DNA of 64,000 nt from assembly GCF_009728995.1 (NCBI RefSeq), contig NZ_VTZW01000023.1, positions 186,711 through 250,710 on the forward strand, written 5' to 3'. Both the position numbers and the translations under genes were made by a program. The notes under the pieces were generated by a model. The model worked only from the letters and a program-made list of their open reading frames with translations. It did not search any database and was not told the DNA's origin. This DNA comes from Streptomonospora sp. PA3 (lineage in GTDB: Bacteria; Actinomycetota; Actinomycetes; Streptosporangiales; Streptosporangiaceae). Every line of letters starts with the position of its first letter. Positions within the stretch are counted from its first letter, which is position 1. This document shows positions 8,102 through 17,009 of this stretch, piece after piece.

Positions 8102-9688
8102 TCAGCGCGCCAGCACCTGGTCGAGGACACGGTCGAGGTCGGCGGCCGGGTCCCGGCTTCCGGCCCGGCTGCGCCAGGCGACGAACCCGTCCGGGCGCAC
8201 CAGCAGCGCGCCTTCGGCGCCGATGCCGTGCTCGGCCGAGGCGTCGGACAGGTCGGCTCCGAACCGGTGCGCCGCGAGGCCGCGCCCGGCCGCGGCCTTC
8301 GTCCAGGCCGCTCCCTGCGGTCCCGCCAGCAGTACGAATCCCGCACCGTAGAGGTCGAGTGTGGACATCACGGTCCCGTTCCGGTATGCCGTCACGTGCG
8401 GCGCGCGGCTTCCCGGCGCGCCCTCCAGCAGGTGCGGCGGCACGGGGGCCGCGTCCGCGGGAGCGCCGACGACCGCGGCCGAACGGTACCGGTAGCCGAG
8501 CGACACCGCCGCGTAGTCGAGCGCCGCCTCGTCCGCGCCCGGACCCATCCGGCTCCCGAACAGCGCCATGGCCTGCCGCATCGTTGCCGTACCGACGCTT
8601 CGCCGCTCGTCGTGGTAAGTGTCGAGCAGGGCCGCGCCCGCCTCGCCGGCGATGACGGCGGCGAGCTTCCAGGCCAGGTTGTGCGCGTCCTGGATGCCGG
8701 CGTTGGCGCCGAGCCCGCCCGTGGGGGGCCACACGTGCGCAGCGTCGCCGACCAGGAACACCCGGCCCTTGCGGTACTCGGTCGCGATCTGCGCGGCGAT
8801 GGGAAAGCCCAATACCGTGCGGTCGGTTCCCGGAATCTGCGGGCGCAGCGCCACCTGCGCGCCGGGCAGGCCGGCCGCTTCGCGCACCATCTCGGCGACC
8901 CGCTGGTCGGTGTAGTCGGTCGTCGACTCCTGCGCGGGGTCGTAGCCGGTGCCGAACACCCACTTCCGGCCCTCGGTGTCGTGCGGCATCAGGATGGTGA
9001 AGGGGCGCGGCCGCTGCAGGTAGGCCATGCTGACCGCACGTCCGCGCAACGCCGGAGCGAGGTCGGCGTCGACGAGCGCGGTGAGGGTGTCGTACAGGGT
9101 CCCGGGCCCCTCGGTCGCGATCCCGAGCCGCTGCCGGACGCCGCTGTGGATGCCGTCGGCCGCCACGAGGTAGTCGGCACGCAGGACCTGCTCGGCGCCC
9201 GAGGAGCGGTCGGCGAGCACGGCCGTCACACCGCCGCCGTCCTGCTCGAAGGAGTCGAGTTCGACGCCGTAGCGCAGGACCGCGCCGGCCTTTCGGGCCT
9301 TCGCGCGGACGATGCGCTCCACGACGTCCTGGTCGACCGGGCAGAACCCGGTCGGGCTCGCCGCCGATCCGTCGTCCTCACCCGGCTCCTCGGGGACCTC
9401 GTAGGCGTCGTCGGCGAGCGTGTCGGCTTTCACCGGGCGCCAGGCGAAGTCCGGGCCGGCATAGGAGGCGGCACGCAGGGCCTGCTCCAGCCCGCATTGC
9501 CGGTAGGCCTCCATCGTCCGCGGGGTGAGGCCGCGGGCGCGCGGATGCGGCAGCACATCGGGGTGGCGCTCGACGAGCGTGCAGGGCACTCCGTGCCGGG
9601 CCAGGAACAGAGCAGCGGAGAGTCCGGTGACTCCGCCGCCGACGATGAGGACGGGGGTGTGCTGGTCTGGCATGGTCCCTCTCAACAT
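8102..9688 (-). CDS. FAD-dependent aromatic monooxygenase (PheA/TfdB family)
   Basis: Protein of 528 residues (523 if the second ATG is used; both have plausible ribosome sites). The N-terminal dinucleotide motif VLIVGGGVTGLSAALFLARHG and the later VFLVGDAAHVWPPTGGLGAN identify a class A flavoprotein hydroxylase, which uses NAD(P)H and O2 to hydroxylate aromatic rings. Proteins of this type act in phenol breakdown and in tailoring of aromatic polyketides such as anthracyclines. The C-terminal thioredoxin-like domain seen in phenol hydroxylases is present in shortened form. No polyketide genes are nearby, so catabolism or detoxification is more likely. It converges with the LuxR gene. Confidence 0.85.
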   Translation of the reverse strand: MLRGTMPDQHTPVLIVGGGVTGLSAALFLARHGVPCTLVERHPDVLPHPRARGLTPRTMEAYRQCGLEQALRAASYAGPDFAWRPVKADTLADDAYEVPEEPGEDDGSAASPTGFCPVDQDVVERIVRAKARKAGAVLRYGVELDSFEQDGGGVTAVLADRSSGAEQVLRADYLVAADGIHSGVRQRLGIATEGPGTLYDTLTALVDADLAPALRGRAVSMAYLQRPRPFTILMPHDTEGRKWVFGTGYDPAQESTTDYTDQRVAEMVREAAGLPGAQVALRPQIPGTDRTVLGFPIAAQIATEYRKGRVFLVGDAAHVWPPTGGLGANAGIQDAHNLAWKLAAVIAGEAGAALLDTYHDERRSVGTATMRQAMALFGSRMGPGADEAALDYAAVSLGYRYRSAAVVGAPADAAPVPPHLLEGAPGSRAPHVTAYRNGTVMSTLDLYGAGFVLLAGPQGAAWTKAAAGRGLAAHRFGADLSDASAEHGIGAEGALLVRPDGFVAWRSRAGSRDPAADLDRVLDQVLAR

Positions 9689-10051
9689 GGTTCGGCTCCG
9701 CCTTCGGGATGGCGCGGCCGCGTCGGGTGGGCGCGCGGCGGCCGGATACCGGCGGGAGGCCAGTCGACTGCGTCGGTCGCAGACGGGGCAAGGATGGAGG
9801 GCGATCCCGGCTCGAAGCGTCGGGCGGATTCCTTATCCGCGGCCTCAGCCTGCACTGCGCCACCCGTCCGCGCTCGGCGAGGGCCCGGGGCGCGGGCGGC
9901 GGTGAGCCTAGCGCCGTGATCGGGAGGGAGCGGGCCGCACGTGCGGCGGGGACCGGGTTCAGCCGGTTTGCGGCGCCCGCGCAGACCAGCGGGAACAGCC
10001 CGTACGGCAGGCCCCGCGCGTCCTGCCGAGGAGCCGTGTTCGAACGTCGCG
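9689..10051. other. Stretch without a supported gene
   Basis: Frames are open by chance because of the high GC content, but none has a good start or a recognisable protein. It presumably holds the promoter of the FAD monooxygenase and the 3' end signal of the ferric-reductase-like gene. I see no clear operator. Confidence 0.5.
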
Positions 10052-11140
10052 CTACCGCCGCCTGCCGCCGGCCTGCGATCCCGATGGGCGTGCGGCCGCC
10101 GACGGCCGCAGGCGGTGGGCGACGGCCACCAGCACGAGCGTCAGCACCAGCAGGCCCGTCCAGATCACCCATTGCTCGGGCCACAGCCCCGGTGACTCGC
10201 CGCCCGGCCTACGGCCTCCGTCGGCTCCGGTGGCGATGACGGCCAGCAGGCCGAGGAGGGCTGCCACAACGGCGAGTCGGCCGGCGAGCCGCGCCGTCAA
10301 GGGCAGCGGGCGCGACTCCCTGCCCGGGCCCCGCAGGCGCAGCCGTTCGCTCGGGCGTGCCGGCGTAAGCAACCGCAGCAGCAGGAGCCCGGCGAGGGGC
10401 AGCTGCAGCGCCCACACCAGGGTGCGGAAGGGGCCGTCGTACCAGACGTTGGTGCCATACAGCAGGGTGTGCCACACGCTGAGGATGTAGACCACGATGA
10501 TGAATCGGTGCAGGGCCCGCCACATGCGCGAACCGGTCCGCTGACGCAGGTAGAAGGCCAGGCCCAGCGGGATCGCCAGATAGAGCGCGAGCAGGCCGAG
10601 CAGGATCGCGATGCGGCCGGTGCCCGAGGAGTAGACGCCGGGGACGAAGACGTCGGCGAAGGCCGTGAGGAGCCCGCCGGCCCAGGAGTGGTCCTGCTGG
10701 TTGGCCCGGACCTGGTCGGCGAAGAACATGAAGGCGTGCATGAACATCAGCCCGATGGTCGTCAGGCTCGTCGTGCGGTGCAGCTTCTCCACCCGCGGCA
10801 CCGTCAGCCACCCCCACGCAGGGCGGGGCCCGGACCGGAGCAGGCCGAACAGGACCGTGATGTAGGCCCACAGCAGCCCCGACCAGCCGAACGCCTGGCA
10901 CAGCCAGTACATCCAGAACTCGGGTGCATCGGCGAGCATCGGCATGACCCGGATCGTCGCCGAGGTCCCGTTCTCCACCCGGGCGTACAGCCACGCGAAG
11001 ACCGCGCCCGTGATCACCAGCGCGATGGCGGCATCGGGCACCGCGCCGCGCAGGTCGGCTTGCAGACCGGGCCAGTCGAACCGTCCGGTTCTTACCCGGC
11101 CCCGCGCTGCGGACGCGGCCGCATCAGCCTGTTCGGACAT
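10052..11140 (-). CDS. Ferric-reductase-like transmembrane haem protein
   Basis: Protein of 362 residues with about eight membrane helices after a basic N-terminus. Two pairs of histidines within helices (VEKLHRTTSLTTIGLMFMHA, and HRFIIVVYILSVWHTLL) have the spacing of the two haem b sites in the FRE/NOX ferric-reductase-like transmembrane family. No FAD or NADPH domain is fused, so a separate electron donor would be needed. The protein would move electrons across the membrane; iron reduction is one possibility. The ATG has GGAG at 7 bases. It lies downstream of, and on the same strand as, the B12-type ABC operon but 555 bases away, so probably has its own promoter. Confidence 0.75.
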   Translation of the reverse strand: MSEQADAAASAARGRVRTGRFDWPGLQADLRGAVPDAAIALVITGAVFAWLYARVENGTSATIRVMPMLADAPEFWMYWLCQAFGWSGLLWAYITVLFGLLRSGPRPAWGWLTVPRVEKLHRTTSLTTIGLMFMHAFMFFADQVRANQQDHSWAGGLLTAFADVFVPGVYSSGTGRIAILLGLLALYLAIPLGLAFYLRQRTGSRMWRALHRFIIVVYILSVWHTLLYGTNVWYDGPFRTLVWALQLPLAGLLLLRLLTPARPSERLRLRGPGRESRPLPLTARLAGRLAVVAALLGLLAVIATGADGGRRPGGESPGLWPEQWVIWTGLLVLTLVLVAVAHRLRPSAAARPSGSQAGGRRR

Positions 11141-11695
11141 TGCACGACTCCGTTTTCCGTGCCGCTTTCCGCGGCCTCGACGACGGACAATCCGCAGCCT
11201 CGGCGGACAGCTTCTCATATTCCCCTGCCGCCAGGGAATGCCCGCCCAGGAGAACGGCGACGGGAGAACCCGGCGGGCCTCATCGGCGCGTGCGGAGGTG
11301 CACTTCCCGTGCCCGGGATCCGGTGCCGGGGCGGCGTTCCGCGACCCGATCCAGGACCTCGGAAGACGTTTTTCGACCAGGAATTTTGCGCGGTGGCGAC
11401 TTCGCGCCCGACCGATATCCCGAGGTGGTTTCCACCCTTCCAGACAAGGCGGCCCGACCCGCGATCCGCAGAACTCGGGGAGACACTTCCGCGAGAATGC
11501 ACGGCGGCGATTACCAACGGAAACGGGTTCGCCGGGGTGTACCCGGATACGCGTGCGCCGGCTGGTGAACCGGATTCGTCGAGGCCGTGTTCGGGCAGGG
11601 TGGACCGCCGCACCCGCGCTCGGGAGCCGCCCGACCCTGCGAGCCCATGGGGAGGACGTCGCGAACGGATGCCGGACCACTGCCCACGCGCGGTC
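11141..11695. other. Long intergenic stretch upstream of the haem membrane gene
   Basis: About 555 bases with visibly lower GC than the flanking genes and no supported frame on either strand. Open frames here (such as one starting at 11140 on the plus strand) look like arbitrary Arg/Gly-rich translation. It should contain the promoter of the ferric-reductase-like gene. I found no IdeR box, long repeat or RNA fold that I could defend. Confidence 0.45.
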
Positions 11696-12499
11696 CTAGC
11701 GGCGGGGCCGCGGCAGCACGATCGGCGTCCCCGTGAGCGGATCCTCGATCACCCTGCACGGCAGCGAGAACACGGCCTCCACGGTCTCGGCGGTGACCAC
11801 CTGCGAGGGCGCCCCCTGCGCGGCGATCTCCCCGTCCTTCATGACGATGAGATGGTCGGCGTAGCGGCCGGCGAGGCCGAGGTCGTGCAGCACGAGCACG
11901 ATCGTCCGGCCCGACCGGGTGTCCGCGCCGGTGAGCAGCTCCAGCACGTCGACCTGGTGGGCCGGATCCAGGTAGGTCGTCGGCTCGTCGAGGAGCATCA
12001 CATCGGGGTCCTGCGCGAGCGCCAGGGCGATCCACACCCGCTGGCGCTGGCCTCCGGAGAGCTCCTCGATCGGACGTTCGGCCAGTTCGGTCACACCGGT
12101 GGCGGCCATGGCCCGGGAGACCGCCGCGGCGTCGGTGTCGCTGAACTGGCGGAACCACCGCTGGTGCGGGTGGCGCCCGCGCGCGATGAGATCGGCGGCG
12201 GTGATCCCGTCCGGGGCGACGGGCTGCTGCGGAAGCAGCCCCAGCCGCCGGGCGAGGCTCCTGGCCGGCAGCCGGGCGATGTCTGCACCGTCCAGGAGGA
12301 CGGCCCCGCCCCGCGGCTTGAGCAGCCGGGCCAGTCCCCGCAGCAGGGTCGACTTCCCGCAGCCGTTGGGTCCGACGATCACGGTGACCTGCTCGGGCGG
12401 CAGCGCCACCGAGACCCGGTCGACGACGGTCTGGGACCGGTATCCGAGGCTGAGGCCGGTGGCGGCCAGCGTGGCCGCCGATGGGGAGTGCGATGTCAT
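11696..12499 (-). CDS. btuD: ABC importer ATPase, probable cobalamin uptake (BtuD/FepC-like)
   Basis: Protein of 267 residues with Walker A GPNGCGKST at 43-51, signature LSGGQRQRVW near 146, Walker B VMLLDEPT near 166 and the switch His in VLVLHDLGLAG. This is the ATPase of a type II importer. Its ATG overlaps the stop of the upstream permease (ATGA), so the two are translationally coupled. By domain alone it could serve siderophores, haem or B12; the riboswitch at the head of the operon favours corrinoids. Confidence 0.8.
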   Translation of the reverse strand: MTSHSPSAATLAATGLSLGYRSQTVVDRVSVALPPEQVTVIVGPNGCGKSTLLRGLARLLKPRGGAVLLDGADIARLPARSLARRLGLLPQQPVAPDGITAADLIARGRHPHQRWFRQFSDTDAAAVSRAMAATGVTELAERPIEELSGGQRQRVWIALALAQDPDVMLLDEPTTYLDPAHQVDVLELLTGADTRSGRTIVLVLHDLGLAGRYADHLIVMKDGEIAAQGAPSQVVTAETVEAVFSLPCRVIEDPLTGTPIVLPRPRR

Positions 12500-13551
12500 C
12501 CTGCGTGTCCGATCCGGTTGGCGCGGGCGAGGAGGTACAGCAGCACCGGTGCTCCCACCACCCCGGTCACGGCGCCGACGGGCAGCTCGACCGGAGCGAA
12601 CAGCATCCGGGCGGCGAGGTCCGCGGAGACCGTGAGCAGGGCGCCGACCGCCGCGGTGGGTGCGAAGGCGGCGCCGCGTCCGGGGAGCAGCCGGCGGACG
12701 ATCTGGGGCGCCGCGAGAGCGATGAACCCGATGGGGCCGGCTGCGGCGGTGGCCGTCGCGGCGAGCCCCACCGCGACGGCGACGAGGGCGGTCCTTGCCC
12801 TGCCCGCGTGCCTGGAGAGCACGCCGGCCAGCTCGTCGCCGAGTTCGAGCAGCCGCACGTGGCGGGCCAGTACGACCAGGGCGGGCACGGCCGCCGCCAG
12901 GGCCGCGGCGATGATCGCCGCGTGCAGGCCGCCGCGGTTGGCGAGGCTTCCGGTCAGCCAGGCGGCCGCGGCCGTCGCCCCGTGGTAGTCGGCCCGGGTG
13001 AGCAGGAAGGACACGCCCGAGGTCAGCATGGCCGCGACCCCGATGCCGACCAGCACGAGCCGGTGGCCGCTCAGGCCGCGCTTGGCCGACAGCGCGAAGA
13101 TCGCCGCCGCGGTCGCCCCCGCCCCCGCGAGGGCGCCCGCGACGGTGTGCAGTCCCGAGCCGCCGAAGACGGTCAGTACCGCCAGGGCGCCGAAGGCGGC
13201 TCCGGAGTTGACGCCGATCACGTCCGGACTGACCAGGGGGTTGGCCGCGATCCGCTGCAGGATCGCTCCGGAGAGCGCGAAGGCCGCACCGGCTCCCAGG
13301 CCGGTGGCCGCGCGCGGCAGCCGGTTGCGCACGACGACGTCGTACTCGATGAGCGTGCCGCCTCCGCCCAGGACCCGCAGCACGCCGGCGGTCTCGATGT
13401 CGAACCGGCCCAGGCTCAGCGAAAGCACGGCCGCGCAGCCGGCGAGCAGCCAGGTGATCGCGGCCAGCGCTGCGGACCGGCGCCCGAGCCGGAACACCAC
13501 TGCGTCGCGCGGGCCGCGCAGCAGGAGCGCGTCGCGGTCGCCGGCGATCAC
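12496..13551 (-). CDS. btuC: FecCD/BtuC-type permease, second subunit
   Basis: Protein of 351 residues with about ten hydrophobic helices and the family motifs LPRAATGLGAGAAFALSGAILQ and AAGPIGFIALAAPQIVRRL, the latter forming the cytoplasmic coupling loop to the ATPase. The GTG start overlaps the stop of the preceding permease (GTGA). A heterodimer of two different permeases is expected here rather than the homodimer of E. coli BtuC. Confidence 0.82.
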   Translation of the reverse strand: MIAGDRDALLLRGPRDAVVFRLGRRSAALAAITWLLAGCAAVLSLSLGRFDIETAGVLRVLGGGGTLIEYDVVVRNRLPRAATGLGAGAAFALSGAILQRIAANPLVSPDVIGVNSGAAFGALAVLTVFGGSGLHTVAGALAGAGATAAAIFALSAKRGLSGHRLVLVGIGVAAMLTSGVSFLLTRADYHGATAAAAWLTGSLANRGGLHAAIIAAALAAAVPALVVLARHVRLLELGDELAGVLSRHAGRARTALVAVAVGLAATATAAAGPIGFIALAAPQIVRRLLPGRGAAFAPTAAVGALLTVSADLAARMLFAPVELPVGAVTGVVGAPVLLYLLARANRIGHAG

Positions 13552-14624
13552 AGCCGGGCCGCCTTGCGCGTGCGGACCAGGTGGATGAAGAAGGGGGCCC
13601 CGATCAGGCCCGTCACGATGCCCACCTGCAGCTGTTCGGGCCGGATCAGCACTCTGCCGAGCACGTCGGCGAGCAGGAGCACGGTCGGCGCCAGCAGGAC
13701 GCACCAGGGGACGATCCACCGGTAGTCCGGACCTGTCAGCGCTCTCGCCATGTGGGGGACGACCAGGCCGACGAACCCGATCGGCCCGGCGATCGCCGTC
13801 GCGGCGCCGGCCGGCAGCACGACCGAGACGGCGCCCAGCGCCCGGGCCGCCAGCGCCCGGGTGCCCAGACTCCGTGCCATGTCCTCGCCGAGGGCGACCG
13901 CGTTGAGGTCGCGGCCGATCAGCACGGCCAGGCCGACACCGGCCAGCACGGCGGGGGCGGCGACCGCCAGGTCCCCCGATCCAGACCGGGTCAGCGAGCC
14001 GACCGTCCAGAACCGGAAGTCGTTGAGCACGGAGGGGTCGAGGAGGGTGATGGCGGTGGTCGCGGAGCCGACCATGGCGCTGAAGGCGGCCCCGGCCAGT
14101 GCCAGCTTCACCGGCGAGGCGCCGCCGCCCAGGGAACCGAGCGCGTAGACGAAGACCGCCGCCAGGGCGGCTCCGGCGAAGGCCGACCACAGGTGGCCGG
14201 CGAGGGAGCTCACCTGCAGGAAGGCCATGGCGGACACGACGGCGAAGGCCCCCCCGGCGTTGACGCCGAGGATCCCCGGCCCCGCCAGCGGATTGCGGGT
14301 CAGCCCTTGCATCACGGCGCCCGCCGCGCCGAGCCCCATCCCGGCGAGCACGCCGGTGGCGGTTCGCGGCACGCGCACGTGCCACACGACGCGGTCGGCG
14401 TCGCCGCCGCCGGGCGAGGCGAGGGCGGAGAGAGCATCGGCCACGCTCAGGTCGTAGTTGCCGACGAGGACCGACAGGGCGGATGCGGCCGCCAGCAGCA
14501 GGCACGCCAGCACCAGCCCGGCCGTTCTGCCGATCCCTCCGGTGAACAGGCTTCCGCCGTTTCCGCTGCGCGGGATCGGGCCCGCCGCAGGCCCGGACCG
14601 CGCAGCGGTTGTCGAGCCGGCCAC
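13548..14624 (-). CDS. btuC: FecCD/BtuC-type permease, first subunit
   Basis: Protein of 358 residues with a polar N-terminus and about ten membrane helices. It has the paired motifs VPRTATGVLAGMGLGAAGAVMQ and AGPIGFVGLVVPHMARAL. Start is GTG, three bases after the stop of the binding-protein gene, so the operon reads binding protein, permease, permease, ATPase. The order and tight spacing argue for a single transcript started upstream of the riboswitch. Confidence 0.82.
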   Translation of the reverse strand: MAGSTTAARSGPAAGPIPRSGNGGSLFTGGIGRTAGLVLACLLLAAASALSVLVGNYDLSVADALSALASPGGGDADRVVWHVRVPRTATGVLAGMGLGAAGAVMQGLTRNPLAGPGILGVNAGGAFAVVSAMAFLQVSSLAGHLWSAFAGAALAAVFVYALGSLGGGASPVKLALAGAAFSAMVGSATTAITLLDPSVLNDFRFWTVGSLTRSGSGDLAVAAPAVLAGVGLAVLIGRDLNAVALGEDMARSLGTRALAARALGAVSVVLPAGAATAIAGPIGFVGLVVPHMARALTGPDYRWIVPWCVLLAPTVLLLADVLGRVLIRPEQLQVGIVTGLIGAPFFIHLVRTRKAARL

Positions 14625-14627
14625 GGG

Positions 14628-15662
14628 CTACTGCCCGACCAGGTCGGGATGGAGGCGGGAGGCCACCAGCTCGATGCTGTGCGCCGCCCGGACCCCGGCC
14701 GCCCGATCGGCGAACAGGAAGGGGTGCACCTCGCCCTCGGCGACGGCCGTGACTCCCGCCAGTGCCGGATCCGACATGATGGCCCGCACCTCGCTGCGGG
14801 CGTCGGCTCGCGTCAGGTCCGCGCCGCAGCAGAGGTCGGTGAGGATGACGTCGGGGTCGCGTTCGACGAGTTCCTCCGCTCCCACGTCGAGGTTGCGCTG
14901 CCCGGTCAGGTCGGCGAAGGCGTTGACTCCCCCGGCGCGCTCGATGATGCGGGTGCCGAAGTCGATCCCGCTGGCCACCCGGTACCCGCCGTCCTCTCCG
15001 GGTGAGACGATCGCGACGGTGGGCCGCTCGGCCCCGTCCACCTGCGCCTCTACGGTCGCGATCCGCTCGCGCATATCGCTGATCACGTGCTCGGCGGCGT
15101 CCTCGGCGCCGAACAGGGCACCGAGGCCGCGAAGATCGTGGTAGACGCCGTCCACGGTGACCGAGGCCGGGTCGATGGCGCGATCGGTCAGCCCGTCCTC
15201 GCTCGGGCACAGCGGGCTCAGGATCCAGGTCTGCACGCCGAGCTCGTGCAGGCTCGCACGGGTGCCGACCGAGCTGTCCCCGCTGTTCTCGGCGAAGATG
15301 TTGTTGTAGCCCGAGAGCACGAAGTCGGGCCGGGTCGCCAGCAGCCCTTCCCTGCTGGGCAGCGAGGGGACGTAGTCGGCCCGGGCCTGCTCGTCGGCGT
15401 ACTCCGCGAGCACCTCCGCGTCCAGGAACGCCGTGCCGACCAGCCGGTCGCCGAGGCCGAGCGCGTGCGCGACCTCGATGCCGGGCTGGTAGGCGGCGTA
15501 GAGCCGCTCGGGGGGAGCGTCGACGGTGACATCGATGCCGCAGTTGGTGCGGGTGGTGCCTGCGGCCGACTGCTCGGGGGCGGGAGCGCCGCAGGCGGCG
15601 ATCAGGCATGCGCCGATCAGCGCGGACGCGGCACGGGACGATTGCGCATATGCGGGGGCCAA
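14628..15662 (-). CDS. btuF: Substrate-binding lipoprotein, probable corrinoid binder (BtuF-like)
   Basis: The mature part follows lipobox LIAAC, so the protein is anchored outside the membrane. The body has the two-lobed helical-backbone fold type of FepB/BtuF proteins (for example VLSGYNNIFAENSGDS, and DPDVILTDLCCGAD). No ATG or GTG lies in frame between the riboswitch and the lipobox. I therefore place the start at a TTG about 48 bases after the aptamer, giving 344 residues and a short signal peptide; a CTG seven codons upstream is an alternative. The TTG lacks a well-spaced ribosome site, so the start is the weakest point. The ligand is inferred from the cobalamin riboswitch, not from residues. 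Confidence 0.72.
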   Translation of the reverse strand: MAPAYAQSSRAASALIGACLIAACGAPAPEQSAAGTTRTNCGIDVTVDAPPERLYAAYQPGIEVAHALGLGDRLVGTAFLDAEVLAEYADEQARADYVPSLPSREGLLATRPDFVLSGYNNIFAENSGDSSVGTRASLHELGVQTWILSPLCPSEDGLTDRAIDPASVTVDGVYHDLRGLGALFGAEDAAEHVISDMRERIATVEAQVDGAERPTVAIVSPGEDGGYRVASGIDFGTRIIERAGGVNAFADLTGQRNLDVGAEELVERDPDVILTDLCCGADLTRADARSEVRAIMSDPALAGVTAVAEGEVHPFLFADRAAGVRAAHSIELVASRLHPDLVGQ

Positions 15663-15709
15663 GGTCGAGACCGCCTTTTCCAGGTCCTCGTGGAATCGGG
15701 TCGTGCATT

Positions 15710-15870
15710 GCCGTGGCCGGTCTCCTGGCTGACGGGTCGATACGCGCCGTGTCCTGCCTTCCCAGGGCTCGTGCCCCAGTGGCCCGTTCGCCGAACGAAC
15801 GAACACAGCGCTCCCGATCACAGTGGCGAGGGCCGCACCGGTTCCACACCGGTTTCCCGTTCACCACGGC
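15710..15870 (-). promoter_or_regulatory. Cobalamin riboswitch
   Basis: Read on the minus strand, the closing helix GCCGTGG (15864-15870) pairs with CCACGGC (15710-15716). Between them come the class hallmarks in order: GGGAAACCGGTG, GAACCGGTGCGG, CTCGCCACTGTG, later GCCACTG and CTGGGAAGGC, and finally CAGCCAGGAGACCGGCC, the B12-box. This is the standard AdoCbl-sensing aptamer layout, about 160 bases long. It would shut off the ABC importer when cobalamin is plentiful, probably by hiding the translation start. Confidence 0.92.
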
Positions 15871-16119
15871 GCCGACGACGGTAGCACCCCGTCCCCGCTG
15901 CCCGCGGAACCGGGCGGGCCCCTCGCGTGGAGGCGTCGGGTCCTCCCCGTCGCGGCCGGGCGGCGGCGGAACGGGCTCGACGGTCCGGCGTCGGCGGTGT
16001 TCGCCTCGCGACCGGTCCGGCCGGGTCGGCGAGCCCGGCGGTCTCCGGGTCCCGGCCGCGGCGGGACCGAAGGCGCCGCCGGGCGGTTCCGGGGCGTTGA
16101 CGGCCGCAGTCGGGCGTGG

Positions 16120-16143
16120 TGACATCGAAACATGCTGATGTCA
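16120..16143. promoter_or_regulatory. Probable ArsR operator over the arsR1 start
   Basis: Arms TGACATC (16120-16126) and GATGTCA (16137-16143) are exact reverse complements with a 10-base spacer. The box covers the proposed ATG of arsR1 and would let the repressor block its own gene. Confidence 0.55.
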
Positions 16144-16449
16144 CCCGAGGACTCCGTCGCCGATGCCGCCGTGGGCCTGTTCGGCGACCCGCTGCGGGCG
16201 CGGATCGTGCGGCTGCTGGCCACCGAGCAGATGTGCACGTGCCATCTGATCGAGCAGACCGGGGCCCGGCAGACGACCATCAGCCACCACCTGCGGCTGC
16301 TGCGCCGGGCCGGGCTGGTGGAGACCGAGCCCCGCGGGCGCTACACCTACTACCGGCTCCGCCCTGAGGCGATCGCCGATCTCGCCGACGGACTGCGGGA
16401 CCTCGCCGCGCAGGCCGCTGAGGCGCGGGACCGCTACCGGCCCTGCTGA
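16132..16449 (+). CDS. arsR: ArsR-family arsenite-responsive repressor 1
   Basis: Protein of 105 residues with a winged helix: recognition region GARQTTISHHLRLLRRAGLV and wing EPRGRYTYYRL. The helix before it carries EQMCTCHLIEQ, with Cys 35 and Cys 37 in the position of the CVC arsenite site of classic ArsR; the last residue is also Cys (105). Binding of As(III) or Sb(III) should release DNA. No strong ribosome site is seen; a second ATG lies two codons on. It heads the arsenic island, convergent with arsC. Confidence 0.85.
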   Translation: MLMSPEDSVADAAVGLFGDPLRARIVRLLATEQMCTCHLIEQTGARQTTISHHLRLLRRAGLVETEPRGRYTYYRLRPEAIADLADGLRDLAAQAAEARDRYRPC

Positions 16450-16513
16450 GGGGGCGCCGCCGGAGGTTCGGCCGCACTTGCGGGACGCACGTTCCCCGGC
16501 GGCCGGAGGCGAC

Positions 16514-16927
16514 TCACTCGCGCGCGGGCACGCCCAGTTCCTCCAGCAGCCCTGCCACGCGGCGGCGGATCTCGTCGCGCACGGGCCGCACCTTCTCCAG
16601 CGGCTGTCCGGCGGGGTCGTCCAGATCCCAGTCGAGGTAGCGCTTGCCGGGGAAGATCGGGCAGGTGTCGCCGCAGCCCATGGTGATCACGACGTCGCTG
16701 GCCTCGACGGCGCCGGCCGTCAGGACCTTGGGCTGCTCGGCGGTGATGTCGATGCCCAGTTCGGCCATGGCCTCGATCGCGACCGGGTTGACCTGCTCGG
16801 CGGGCGCGGACCCGGCGGAGCGGACCTCGACCCGGTCTCCCGCGAGGCGGGTGAGGAGTCCGGCCGCCATCTGGGAGCGGCCGGCGTTGTGGACGCAGAC
16901 GAAGAGCACACGCGGTTTGTCCGCCAC
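16514..16927 (-). CDS. arsC: Arsenate reductase, low-molecular-weight phosphatase type
   Basis: Protein of 137 residues. The P-loop CVHNAGRS (Cys 11, Arg 17) binds arsenate, and GCGDTCP places Cys 85 and Cys 89 for the redox relay, as in thioredoxin-linked ArsC. It reduces arsenate to arsenite for the Acr3 pump. The GTG start has AAAGG eight bases upstream; a longer Ala/Pro-rich form is possible but unlikely. It diverges from acr3, sharing the operator region near 17,010-17,041. Confidence 0.9.
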   Translation of the reverse strand: MADKPRVLFVCVHNAGRSQMAAGLLTRLAGDRVEVRSAGSAPAEQVNPVAIEAMAELGIDITAEQPKVLTAGAVEASDVVITMGCGDTCPIFPGKRYLDWDLDDPAGQPLEKVRPVRDEIRRRVAGLLEELGVPARE

Positions 16928-17009
16928 GGGACCGGCCTTTCTACGCCGACCTGGACCGGCAGCACCGGCAGCCGGTGCGGCCGCGGGCGGCGGCCGCACT
17001 CCGCAATCT

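Noticed and set aside
4401-8963. Minus-strand frame of about 1,500 codons across the LuxR gene
   Set aside because: Antisense to the regulator and in the wrong frame over the multicopper oxidase; Arg/Gly/Ala composition without motifs.
9689-10239. Plus-strand ORF of about 175 codons over the end of the haem protein gene
   Set aside because: Arg-rich shadow that overlaps a real gene antisense and has no ribosome site.
11696-15662. Calling the operon a siderophore importer from domain similarity
   Set aside because: The upstream cobalamin riboswitch is better evidence of the ligand, and no IdeR box was found there.
12496-16125. A single giant protein covering permease, upstream genes and riboswitch
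   Set aside because: Only the last 351 codons are a permease with a coupled GTG start; the rest is out-of-frame translation of other genes.
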